DNA of 24,608 bases, taken from NCBI GenBank assembly GCA_965367015.1, contig CBDUGY010000029.1, positions 1-24,608 of the forward strand, read 5' to 3'. This DNA comes from CAXBES01 sp965367015 (GTDB taxonomy: Bacteria > Bacteroidota > Bacteroidia > Flavobacteriales > Flavobacteriaceae). The translations under genes were made by a program, and so were the position numbers. This document shows positions 14,617 through 22,770 of the stretch, one piece after another (the first letter of the stretch is position 1; every line of letters starts with the position of its first letter). The notes beneath the pieces were generated by a model, which worked only from the letters and a program-made list of their open reading frames with translations, had not been told where the DNA came from and searched no databases.

Positions 14617-16392
14617 TTAAGGGCTGAAGCCGTTTCCGTTGTCCTTAATACTATCGGTTTTCGGTAAGCCTTCTTCTAATTCACTCTCCCTGGTTCTTAA
14701 CTTGGGATCGTCTTCTCTATTTTGCAGATCTTTCAACTTCAGTTTTGATTGTTCGGGAATGTCTATTTCATCTTCCGGAACATCTTCAAAAAATTCTCCT
14801 TCGTCTTCCGGTAACGGGATACCCTTAATTTTTGGTAGAATAGGTGGAGTTTTTCCTTTAAAAAGATCCGATTTTTTTAACAACCTTTCATTTCCTCTCC
14901 AGTTAAAACCTGTAAGTATTCTAGCATTTGGGGGAAATTTAGACGGAGGATATACTTTACCTTTGGCCTGCTTTATAAATCTTATACCCGAGATTTTTTG
15001 CTCGGATAGATACATCTGGATGGAGCTTGAAACGGTATTATTAATGCCTACTAGCTCATCTTTGTCGTTTCGGGAATAAAAGATAACTTCAGCATTTTTT
15101 ATAATGTTTACAGTATCTAGTTCGTTATTGGTAAATAAACCGATAAGCCGCTCACCCTTTGTCTGATTGTAGCCATCTCCTAAACTGTCTTTTTGAGCCA
15201 GAAATGCATTGTTAAAGACTTTAAGCGTATCTAATTTTTCGGTTTTGGTGTTTGACAGTAAATGAATGGTATCACCGGTCATTTGATTTTCACCACTCCA
15301 AAGTATCGGGGTCCGCAGTAATTTGGTAATGCCCAACTTCTGATCCACAAAAATGGAATCACATTTTCCGCTGGTTGGCTGTTCACCGGTCAATCCTTTT
15401 TTAAAGAGTCGTGCTCGATAATATCCCTTTATGATGCGGTTTTCGGGCTTACCAGTGACCCTTAAAGTATCAGCATGTACGAATATTGAATCATTGTCGC
15501 GCAATGTTGCAGCAACAGCCCTTTTGGTTATAAAAACAGAATCTTTAGCACGATATACTTCTGCATAATGTCCGCGGATGATACTCTTATTTACGGTATC
15601 GAGTACCCGAATATTATTCGTTGCAGAGGCGAAACTTTTATTTTGGTCGAAATAAATACTATCCCCATAAAGTATTCGATTATTATAATCAACTCTTGAA
15701 TTCTTAACAAAATGCCCTGTTTTGGCGCGAGTGTCGTAATATCCTCTTTCACAATATACTGTACTGTTTTCCGTAACAATAGTAGATTCACCATAGAGAT
15801 AAGCCCCGCCACTTTCAGAATAGAAATCAAGTTGAGGGGAGTTAACCGTATAATCGGGATGTTTGATTTCGACGTTAGAGATGAATTGATATTTTTTGCT
15901 TTCAGCGTAATAGCGCCCAATCCTACTTGTCAAAACACTAGCGGTATCACGAACGGTGCCTCCGCTGCGATAAAAAGCTTGTTGTTTAATGCGATCGAAA
16001 TACAAGGTATCTGTACGAAGTGTAGTTTTTGGTTCTTTAAAAACTACATCACCACTGGCAAAGGCAAATTGTGTATTACCATTGTATTCGGCATACTGAC
16101 TATTCATGTTCACAGTGTCGGCCTGTGAGATTCGTACACTTCCATAAGCTTTTACAAAGTTATCCTTCAAGTAGACATAAGCTTGATCGCACCACATCTC
16201 AACCCCTTCATGGACTATATAAACTTGTCCCGTTTCGTCTTTAGTGTAGATTACGGCATCGGGAAATTCGGCCCTCTTTTCGAGATATCCCGATTTAATA
16301 TCGACTTTCTGCTTAGGTTTTTTGTCTTGCGCATAAGCGGTTATTCCGAAGAAAAAAAAAGTTAAAACAAATATGTATTTCGATATTTTCAA
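14617..16392 (-). CDS. OstA/LptA-like envelope protein (LPS transport)
   Basis: The 591-residue protein begins with a signal peptide (MKISKYIFVLTFFFFGITAYAQ, residues 1-22 minus the last few after cleavage), so it is exported to the periplasm or outer membrane. Most of the rest is a series of short beta strands of the OstA/LptA jelly-roll type, with recurring D-T/S-L/I-Y-F-D and Y-x-R/T segments, for example RTDTLYFDRIK and GDSIYFDQNKS. LptA and the N-terminus of LptD use this fold to carry lipopolysaccharide across the periplasm. The C-terminal 80 residues are rich in P, E and D and probably disordered. There is no LptD barrel. It lies 50 nt after purA on the same strand. A role in LPS transport is family-based; LptA identity is not proved. 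Confidence 0.85.
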   Translation of the reverse strand: MKISKYIFVLTFFFFGITAYAQDKKPKQKVDIKSGYLEKRAEFPDAVIYTKDETGQVYIVHEGVEMWCDQAYVYLKDNFVKAYGSVRISQADTVNMNSQYAEYNGNTQFAFASGDVVFKEPKTTLRTDTLYFDRIKQQAFYRSGGTVRDTASVLTSRIGRYYAESKKYQFISNVEIKHPDYTVNSPQLDFYSESGGAYLYGESTIVTENSTVYCERGYYDTRAKTGHFVKNSRVDYNNRILYGDSIYFDQNKSFASATNNIRVLDTVNKSIIRGHYAEVYRAKDSVFITKRAVAATLRDNDSIFVHADTLRVTGKPENRIIKGYYRARLFKKGLTGEQPTSGKCDSIFVDQKLGITKLLRTPILWSGENQMTGDTIHLLSNTKTEKLDTLKVFNNAFLAQKDSLGDGYNQTKGERLIGLFTNNELDTVNIIKNAEVIFYSRNDKDELVGINNTVSSSIQMYLSEQKISGIRFIKQAKGKVYPPSKFPPNARILTGFNWRGNERLLKKSDLFKGKTPPILPKIKGIPLPEDEGEFFEDVPEDEIDIPEQSKLKLKDLQNREDDPKLRTRESELEEGLPKTDSIKDNGNGFSP

Positions 16393-16442
16393 TACTGAGA
16401 TTTGATGAATTAGAATAACGGAAATACGACAGAAAACGTATC

Positions 16443-17714
16443 CTAACGATGGATCGTTTGCTTTCTGTCCGGTCCAACCGAAACTATTTTGATAGGAACT
16501 TCAAGCTCTTTTTCTAGAAAAGAGATATAATCATTTAATTCCTTTGGAAACTGAGAAATATCGCTCATTTTGGTAAGATCTTCCTTCCAGCCTTTCATTT
16601 CTGTATAAATTGGACTTACGTTTTCTTTCTCAATATTGTAGGGAAGATGTTCAATTGTCTCACCTTTATACTTGTACGCTGTACACACTTTTAATCTGGT
16701 AAAACCACTTAGGACATCACCTTTCATCATCATTAATTGGGTTACCCCATTTACCTGAACCGCGTATTTTAAAGCAACAAGATCTAACCACCCGCAACGT
16801 CTGGGTCGTCCCGTAGTAGCTCCAAATTCATTTCCTACGCGTCCCATGGTTTCACCATCATCATCGAAGAGTTCGGTAGGAAAGGGGCCGCTACCCACTC
16901 TGGTGGTATATGCTTTAAAAATTCCAAATACTTCATTAATTTTCCCCGGAGCAATTCCGAGACCGGTACAAGCACCTGCTGCAGTAGTGTTCGAGGAGGT
17001 AACGAATGGATATGTACCAAAATCAATATCCAATAATGAGCCTTGTGCACCTTCGGCCAGTACTGTTTTCCCGTCTTTTTGTGCCTGATGTAAATATTCT
17101 TCGCTATCGATAAAAGTAAGTTCTTTCAGTATTTTTACAGCATTGAAGAATTCTTTTTCAAGATCGGCCAAATCATATTGAACATCAACATTGTAAAAAT
17201 CGATCATGGCCTCATGTTTATTGGCAAGTGCCCGATATTTATCTTTCCAATTACTTAGCTCTAGATCTCCCACGCGAATCCCGTTTCTTCCCGTTTTGTC
17301 CATATAAGTGGGGCCAATACCTTTTAATGTCGAGCCAATTTTAGCTTTTCCTTTACTTGCTTCGGAAGCAGCATCCAACAAACGATGCGTAGGTAAAATA
17401 AGGTGTGCTTTCCGCGAAATGAGCAGTTTTTTCTTTATGTCTAAATTAAATTGCGCAAGATTATCTAATTCCTTTTTAAAAATAACCGGATCGATTACAA
17501 CACCATTACCCACAAGATTTATCTTGTTCTTGTGAAAAATACCACTCGGAATAGTATGTAAAACATGTTTTATTCCATCGAATTCAAGGGTATGACCGGC
17601 GTTCGGCCCACCTTGAAATCGTGCGATGATATCATAATTGTTGGTGAGAACGTCAACGATCTTTCCTTTGCCCTCGTCGCCCCATTGTAATCCAAGTAGT
17701 AAATCTACTGCCAT
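16443..17714 (-). CDS. purA: Adenylosuccinate synthase
   Basis: PurA joins IMP and aspartate using GTP, the first committed step to AMP. The 423-residue protein is full length. Visible are the P-loop WGDEGKGK (11-18) with the catalytic D13, H41 in GPNAGHT, the IMP-binding IGSTLKGIGPTYMDKTGR segment, GAQGSLLDIDFGTYPFVTSS, the aspartate-binding region TTGRPRRCGWLD, and a C-terminal SVGPDRK. It follows the Fur-family gene by only 6 nt and precedes the OstA-like gene, so it is probably co-transcribed with the regulator and may share the (p)ppGpp enzyme's transcript. In other bacteria (p)ppGpp inhibits this enzyme directly, which makes the neighbourhood notable. Confidence 0.98.
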   Translation of the reverse strand: MAVDLLLGLQWGDEGKGKIVDVLTNNYDIIARFQGGPNAGHTLEFDGIKHVLHTIPSGIFHKNKINLVGNGVVIDPVIFKKELDNLAQFNLDIKKKLLISRKAHLILPTHRLLDAASEASKGKAKIGSTLKGIGPTYMDKTGRNGIRVGDLELSNWKDKYRALANKHEAMIDFYNVDVQYDLADLEKEFFNAVKILKELTFIDSEEYLHQAQKDGKTVLAEGAQGSLLDIDFGTYPFVTSSNTTAAGACTGLGIAPGKINEVFGIFKAYTTRVGSGPFPTELFDDDGETMGRVGNEFGATTGRPRRCGWLDLVALKYAVQVNGVTQLMMMKGDVLSGFTRLKVCTAYKYKGETIEHLPYNIEKENVSPIYTEMKGWKEDLTKMSDISQFPKELNDYISFLEKELEVPIKIVSVGPDRKQTIHR

Positions 17715-17720
17715 AATATG

Positions 17721-18173
17721 TTAAGAATTGGAAGTTTTTTTATTTCCGTAGAAATAAAGAGAATGATTTGTAATTTCTATATCGAAAACTTCTTCGATAG
17801 TTTTTTTAATAGTTTGAATTCGCGGATCACAAAATTCGATGACTTCACCATCAGAAAGGATAATGTGGTCGTGTTGCTTATCGAAATAAGACTTTTCGTA
17901 ATGCGCTTGGTTTTGTCCAAACTGATGTTTTCTAACCAATCTGCATTCAAGAAGCAGTTCTATAGTATTGTAAAGAGTAGCACGACTTACGCGATAATTC
18001 TTATTCTTCATATTGATATACAATGATTCAATATCAAAATGATCGTCATGATCGTAGATCTCTTGCAGAATAGCGTAACGTTCAGGAGTTTTACGGTGAC
18101 CCTTTTCCTCGAGGAAGCCCGTAAAAACATTCTTTACAATTGCTTGATTATTTGTGTTGGTTTTAGAACTCAT
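17721..18173 (-). CDS. Fur-family transcriptional regulator
   Basis: The 150-residue protein has the Fur layout. The N-terminal winged helix (about 10-90) includes KTPERYAILQEIYD and the recognition region YRVSRATLYNTIELLLE. The C-terminal dimerisation domain carries the metal-binding QHDHIIL and IEFCDPRI segments. The CxxC structural-zinc motif usual in many Fur and PerR proteins (after the HDH) is absent; SDG stands in its place. The metal or signal sensed (iron, peroxide, zinc) cannot be told from the sequence. The gene lies 23 nt after the (p)ppGpp synthetase/hydrolase gene and 6 nt before purA. It has its own promoter match with an mRNA start close to the ATG. It need not regulate its neighbours. 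Confidence 0.92.
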   Translation of the reverse strand: MSSKTNTNNQAIVKNVFTGFLEEKGHRKTPERYAILQEIYDHDDHFDIESLYINMKNKNYRVSRATLYNTIELLLECRLVRKHQFGQNQAHYEKSYFDKQHDHIILSDGEVIEFCDPRIQTIKKTIEEVFDIEITNHSLYFYGNKKTSNS

Positions 18174-18183
18174 ATGAACGCGC

Positions 18184-18191
18184 CAAAGTTA
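18184..18191 (-). promoter_or_regulatory. -7 promoter element for the Fur-family gene
   Basis: Read on the minus strand this is TAACTTTG, an exact TAnnTTTG match ending 10 nt before the Fur-family ATG, within the 23-nt gap after the (p)ppGpp gene. The nearest fitting TTG upstream is 25 nt away, slightly beyond the usual spacer, so the -33 element is weak. It would allow the regulator and purA to be transcribed apart from the upstream gene. Confidence 0.45.
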
Positions 18192-18196
18192 CTCAA

Positions 18197-20401
18197 TTAT
18201 ACTCTTGTTACTTTATCAATTCCGTTTATTTTTTTAATGTTTTGAACAAGGTTATCTAAGGAGGATTTGTTCTTAACAACCACAGTGATTTTACCAAGAA
18301 AAACTCCGTCATTACTATCGAAATGAACGCTTTTCATATCTATCATTAAGTTGTTGGAGACTACTTTTGTTACTTCATTTACAAGTCCCACAGCATCAAT
18401 TCCGGTAATTTTCAGCTCGGCTTTAAATTCGCGTTGTGTAGAATCGATCCACTTTGCAGGCATGATTCTATAACTGTAATTACTCTGAAGCTGCAGCGCA
18501 TTGGGGCAATTCTGTTTATGTACTTTAATTCCTTCATTTACCGTTACAAAACCGAATACATCGTCTCCCGGAATAGCATTACAACAAACAGCCATTTTGT
18601 AATCTAATTTTTCTTCCTCTTTTCCGAAGACTAACTGATCGAACTTTTCAGTAATTTCATCTTTGGCAATATCTTCGGGTTTATCGGGTTTTCTTATTCT
18701 GTTTTTGAAGAAAGATACGAATGCATTACTTCGCGAGGCAGCAAAATCTTTTAATTTCTGATTGTCGATTATTCCGGCACCCACACGATAGAATAGATCT
18801 AAGCTTGTTTTTACTTTAAAATACACCACCAGCTGGTTAATAGTTCGCTCGTCTAATGTGATTTTCAAGGATTTAAGTTTTCTGGCCAGTACAACTTTTC
18901 CTTCCTCCGCTATTTGTTTCTTTTCATCATTTAATGATGATTTAATTTTTGATCGTGCACGTCCGGTAGTTGCATAATCTAACCAGTTGGCACTGGGTTG
19001 TGCTTTTTCGGATGTTATTACTTCCACTTGATCGCCACTTTTCAACTCGTGGCTCAACGGTACTAACTTTCCATTTACTTTTGTACCACGAGTATGCAGC
19101 CCGACTTCCGTATGAATATGAAACGCAAAATCTAATGCTGTTGATCCCTTCGGAAGTGAATATAGATCACCTTTAGGTGTAAAGACAAAAATTTCTTTGG
19201 CGTAGAGGTTTAGCTTAAATTCTTCTACAAAATCAACAGCGCTGATGTCGGAATTTTCTAAGGTATCTTGAAGTTTGTTCAACCAATCTTCAAGTCCGGC
19301 TTCATCCTTCTCTTTATTTTTATACTTATAGTGGGCGGCGAAACCTTTTTCGGCAATCTCATTCATACGCTCACTGCGTATCTGTACTTCCACCCACCTT
19401 CCTTTAGGCCCCATTACAGTGATGTGCAAGGCCTCATATCCTGTCGATTTTGGAGAAGAAATCCAGTCTCTCAATCTAATTGGATTCGGCCGGAAATGAT
19501 CGGTTACAATAGAATAAATCTTCCAGGCGATGAATTTTTCATTATCGCGATCACTTTTATAAATGATTCGAACCGCAAACTTATCGTAAACCTCATCGAA
19601 GCTAACATTTTGCGCCAGCATTTTCCTTCGTATTGAGAAGATGGATTTTGGCCGACCTTTTATTTCATAGTTGAGTTTTTCATCGTCTAGTGAATCTCTT
19701 ATCGTTTTTGAAAACGCTCTAATATATTCATCTTGCTCTTCTTTACTTTCCTTTATTTTGCTTAAAATATCATGATAGACCTCCGGTTCGGTGTATTTTA
19801 AACCAAGATCTTCCAACTCGGTTTTAATATTATAGAGCCCAATTCTATGAGCCATTGGCGCATATATATAAAGTGTTTCGGAAGCAATCTTGACTTGCTT
19901 ATGAGGTGGCATCGATTCCATGGTTTGCATGTTGTGCAAACGATCTGCAATCTTTATAATAATCACCCGAATATCTTCGTTTAGCGTCAACAACATTTTA
20001 CGAAAATTCTCGGCTTGTAGAGAAACGTCGCCGTCATAGGGCATATTGGAGATCTTCGTTAGTCCGTCTACGATTCGGGCTACTGTTTCGCCAAACATTC
20101 GCTCAATATCATTGAGTGTATACGAGGTGTCTTCAACGACATCATGGAGTAAAGCGGCAGCGATAGATGTTGCGTCCAAGCCTATCTCTGAAGCCACAAT
20201 TTTTGCAACAGCAACCGGGTGAAAAACATAGGCTTCTCCCGATTTTCTACGTTGGTCTTTATGGGCATCAACAGCGACATCGAAAGCAGACCGAATTAGC
20301 TTTTTATCCTTAGCGGAAAGCGTCCGGTAGCTAATTTTCAGCAATTCTTTATATTGCTTGGCAAGTTCTTTTTTTTCTTCTTCTAGCGCGGCTTCTGTCA
20401 T
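18197..20401 (-). CDS. spoT: Bifunctional (p)ppGpp synthetase/hydrolase (RelA/SpoT homologue)
   Basis: The 734-residue long RSH protein makes and degrades the alarmone (p)ppGpp. The HD hydrolase domain is intact: H61 in FHPVAVA, H86-D87 in LLHDVVEDT and D153 in IADRLHN. The synthetase domain is also intact: GRPKSIFSIRRK (249-260), D273 in VYDKFAVR, GYEALH (321-326) and E338 in VEVQIR. A TGS domain (403-465), a Cys-Cys zinc-finger region (C606-C607, H628, C632) and a C-terminal ACT domain (about 658-734) follow. Both activities are therefore expected, and I see no sign that either has decayed. The C-terminal domains sense stalled ribosomes in the family. It is the likely first gene ahead of the Fur-family regulator and purA, with a near-leaderless promoter. 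Confidence 0.97.
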   Translation of the reverse strand: MTEAALEEEKKELAKQYKELLKISYRTLSAKDKKLIRSAFDVAVDAHKDQRRKSGEAYVFHPVAVAKIVASEIGLDATSIAAALLHDVVEDTSYTLNDIERMFGETVARIVDGLTKISNMPYDGDVSLQAENFRKMLLTLNEDIRVIIIKIADRLHNMQTMESMPPHKQVKIASETLYIYAPMAHRIGLYNIKTELEDLGLKYTEPEVYHDILSKIKESKEEQDEYIRAFSKTIRDSLDDEKLNYEIKGRPKSIFSIRRKMLAQNVSFDEVYDKFAVRIIYKSDRDNEKFIAWKIYSIVTDHFRPNPIRLRDWISSPKSTGYEALHITVMGPKGRWVEVQIRSERMNEIAEKGFAAHYKYKNKEKDEAGLEDWLNKLQDTLENSDISAVDFVEEFKLNLYAKEIFVFTPKGDLYSLPKGSTALDFAFHIHTEVGLHTRGTKVNGKLVPLSHELKSGDQVEVITSEKAQPSANWLDYATTGRARSKIKSSLNDEKKQIAEEGKVVLARKLKSLKITLDERTINQLVVYFKVKTSLDLFYRVGAGIIDNQKLKDFAASRSNAFVSFFKNRIRKPDKPEDIAKDEITEKFDQLVFGKEEEKLDYKMAVCCNAIPGDDVFGFVTVNEGIKVHKQNCPNALQLQSNYSYRIMPAKWIDSTQREFKAELKITGIDAVGLVNEVTKVVSNNLMIDMKSVHFDSNDGVFLGKITVVVKNKSSLDNLVQNIKKINGIDKVTRV

Positions 20402-20405
20402 AAAT

Positions 20406-20436
20406 CTAAAGTACTACTTACTAAAGTAATAACCAA
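20406..20436 (-). promoter_or_regulatory. Promoter for the (p)ppGpp synthetase/hydrolase gene
   Basis: Read on the minus strand: TTG (plus-strand CAA, 20434-20436), a 20-nt spacer, then TACTTTAG (20406-20413), which matches TAnnTTTG at seven of eight positions. It ends 4 nt before the ATG, predicting a leaderless or near-leaderless mRNA. A second TACTTTAG lies 15 nt further upstream (20421-20428), so the element is duplicated. Confidence 0.5.
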
Positions 20437-20485
20437 CAAAATTCATACCCTCTTAAAATTTGTCAGGTTTATATCCACCGGCTAC

Positions 20486-21718
20486 CTAGGATTTTAAGTT
20501 TTGAAACCGTTGTAATAAAGTTGGATGTGAGTAACGGGCGAAAACATAGGCAGGATGAGGTGTGAGATTACTTAGGTTATTTTTGGAAAGCTTTTTTAAT
20601 GCTGACACCAAGGGCTCACTTTCAAATGTCGTTTTGGCATAATTATCTGCCTGATATTCAAATTTTCGCGAAAGATAATTCATGATAAGTCCGGTTATCT
20701 CTGAAATCGGGCTATAAAGTACTCCAAAAGCGATCAGACCTATATGAAATGAGGGTTGCGAGACGTTAAGTGCTTCGGAAAGCAATTGATTTCCAACAAA
20801 GAGCGATAGCAACCACAGGGTAAAACCTGTAGTAAGTAATGAAACTATTAAATTTATGATTATATGCTTCTTTTTATAGTGACCCACTTCATGTGCAAGT
20901 ACAGCTACGATTTCGTCTTCGTTTAAATCGTTAATTAGGGTATCATATAGAGTTACTCGTTTCTCACTTCCGAAGCCTGAAAAATATGCATTTGCTTTGG
21001 TGCTTCGCTTGGAACCATCGATAATGAAAATCTTATCTAAAGTAAAACCTACTTTTTCTGCATAACTCTCAATTTGAGAGCGAAGAGTGCCTTCTTCCAA
21101 CGGACTCTGTTTATTGAACAAGGGCACAATAAGCCTGGCGTAAAATAAGTTCATAAAAATCGCAAAGAAACTCACAAGTGCCCATGCGTATAACCAAAAG
21201 TTCGATCCGGTTGATTCGTAGAACCAAACTATAGCAGACAGCAGTAATCCGCCAACTACTATCATCATCAACCATCCTTTCAGCTTATCGAGGAAAAATG
21301 TTTTCAAAGTGGTTTTGTTAAAACCGTACTTTTCTTCAATCACAAAAGTTTGATAATAGCTGAACGGCGTACTTAAAATATCGCTCGTCAGCATGATAAT
21401 TCCGAAGAAAACTAAAGTTATAATGATGCTGTTTTCTGATATAGACCTTGCAATTTCATCTACAAAAGCAAATCCATCTAAAAAGAAAAAAGCAAGTGTT
21501 GCCAAAAGTGATACAGATGAAGTTAGTAGATTGAAACGATAGTTTTCGCGCTTATATTTTTGAGATTTGGCGTATTCTTCTTCGTCAAATACATCTTTCA
21601 AAGGGTCGGGAATAGGGTCATTATAATGCTGGGCGTTTAAATAATTAATTATTTTATCGACGATAAAACCGGCTACAAGGATGCCAATAATTATATAGAA
21701 TAGAGTTTGTGGGGTCAT
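20486..21718 (-). CDS. M48 family membrane zinc metalloprotease (Ste24/CAAX protease type)
   Basis: The 410-residue protein has an N-terminal membrane segment (about 4-22) and several further ones (about 65-85, 97-113, 150-168, 175-195, 285-310). The N-terminal domain carries the Ste24-type signature YAKSQKYKRENYRFNLL. The zinc site is H276-E-V-G-H280 with the third ligand E354 in RKFEYQADNYA. NAYFSGFG (243-250) and the C-terminal SHPTLLQR are also typical. In eukaryotes the family cleaves prenylated proteins, but bacterial members act in membrane protein quality control or have unknown substrates, so the CAAX name says little about function here. It is separated by gaps of 85 nt downstream and 161 nt upstream. 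No good promoter match was found. Confidence 0.93.
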   Translation of the reverse strand: MTPQTLFYIIIGILVAGFIVDKIINYLNAQHYNDPIPDPLKDVFDEEEYAKSQKYKRENYRFNLLTSSVSLLATLAFFFLDGFAFVDEIARSISENSIIITLVFFGIIMLTSDILSTPFSYYQTFVIEEKYGFNKTTLKTFFLDKLKGWLMMIVVGGLLLSAIVWFYESTGSNFWLYAWALVSFFAIFMNLFYARLIVPLFNKQSPLEEGTLRSQIESYAEKVGFTLDKIFIIDGSKRSTKANAYFSGFGSEKRVTLYDTLINDLNEDEIVAVLAHEVGHYKKKHIIINLIVSLLTTGFTLWLLSLFVGNQLLSEALNVSQPSFHIGLIAFGVLYSPISEITGLIMNYLSRKFEYQADNYAKTTFESEPLVSALKKLSKNNLSNLTPHPAYVFARYSHPTLLQRFQNLKS

Positions 21719-21879
21719 AATTAAATTAGCAAGTATTAATTAATAAGGCGAAGTATTTAATTTTTACAATCTATTAACGAGTTATAGTACCATGTGGTAC
21801 GTAAGGAGAAATTATAAACCTAATCCCTCTCAGATAAGATTTCTCTCCGCGCATTTCGCATTGAAATAACTTTTCCATT

Positions 21880-22689
21880 TTACTTGGTGAATGCTCGCTG
21901 TCGTTTTGCTTCAAAGATAAGAATTCCGGCTGCTACAGACACATTCATTGAATCTATTTCACCTTGCATAGGAATATGTATGTTTTTATGACTGCTGTTC
22001 CTCCAGTCTTGCGAAAGACCGGTAGCTTCTGTTCCAACTACTATGGCAGCAGCCGAAGTGAAGTCACAGCTGGAATACAAAACAGATTCCTGTAAAATGG
22101 CACTATAAATAGCAATTTTATTTCGCTTCAGATATTCTATAATTTCTTGAGTCGATCCTGTCGCAATATTATTAGTAAAAATACAACCTACGCTGCTTCT
22201 AATAATATTTGGGTTGTACATATCTGTTTTTGCGTTGGCAATTATTACAGCATCTAATTTGGCGGCATCGGCTGTTCGTAGTAAAGCTCCAATATTTCCC
22301 GGTTTTTCGGGCGCTTCTGCGACAAGGATAAGTGGGTTTTTATTTTTGAATTCCAAATTTGTAATGCTGAGATCTTTAGCTCTTGCAACAGCAACAACGC
22401 CCTCAGTGGTTGTTCGATAGGCTATTTTTCGATAAACTTCGATAGAAACCTCAATAAATTCAGTTTCAGAATTAGCTTGCTCTTTGAGGGAAAATAATTC
22501 TTCTTCGGAAATAATTTCGGAACAAAATAAAAGAGTTTCCAGATAATATCCTCCTTTTAATGCCAATTCTATTTCACGCTGTCCTTCAATGGCGAAGGTT
22601 TCACTCTTCCTGCGCTCCCGGGACTTTTCAGAAAGTAAAATATACTGCTTTATCAGCGGATTCTGCAGGCTTGTTATTAATTTGTGCAT
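21880..22689 (-). CDS. TrmH/SpoU-family RNA 2'-O-methyltransferase
   Basis: The 269-residue protein has an N-terminal RNA-binding substrate domain (about 1-100, like L30e) and a C-terminal SPOUT knot domain. The three SpoU motifs are visible: N132-I-G-A-L-L-R-T-A140 with the catalytic arginine R138, VVGTEATGLS (217-226), and IPMQGEIDSMNVSVAAGILI (239-258), which bind S-adenosylmethionine in the knot. The family methylates the ribose 2'-OH in tRNA or rRNA; the length and N-terminal domain are nearer to the RlmB/TsnR-like rRNA enzymes than to TrmH itself, but the target base is not shown. It starts a minus-strand run and diverges from the T9SS cargo gene. Its promoter predicts a leaderless mRNA. 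Confidence 0.92.
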   Translation of the reverse strand: MHKLITSLQNPLIKQYILLSEKSRERRKSETFAIEGQREIELALKGGYYLETLLFCSEIISEEELFSLKEQANSETEFIEVSIEVYRKIAYRTTTEGVVAVARAKDLSITNLEFKNKNPLILVAEAPEKPGNIGALLRTADAAKLDAVIIANAKTDMYNPNIIRSSVGCIFTNNIATGSTQEIIEYLKRNKIAIYSAILQESVLYSSCDFTSAAAIVVGTEATGLSQDWRNSSHKNIHIPMQGEIDSMNVSVAAGILIFEAKRQRAFTK

Positions 22690-22693
22690 CTTA

Positions 22694-22701
22694 CAAAGAT
22701 A
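22694..22701 (-). promoter_or_regulatory. -7 promoter element for the RNA methyltransferase gene
   Basis: Read on the minus strand this is TATCTTTG, an exact TAnnTTTG match ending 4 nt before the ATG, which predicts a leaderless or near-leaderless mRNA. No TTG lies 17-23 nt upstream; the nearest is 28 nt away. Confidence 0.5.
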
Positions 22702-22770
22702 TTCATAAGTTGAGATTTGAAGGTGTTTTCAAGCAAAGATCTCTTTTGTATATTGCATCAAATTTCGAAT

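Noticed and set aside
14639..15079. A 146-codon plus-strand open frame opposite the OstA-like gene
   Set aside because: Serine- and leucine-rich translation without any recognisable motif, antisense to a gene with a signal peptide and beta repeats.
22717..22770. TTG start 18 codons before the T9SS cargo ATG
   Set aside because: It would place a polar stretch ahead of the signal peptide; the ATG at 22771 begins directly with the signal.
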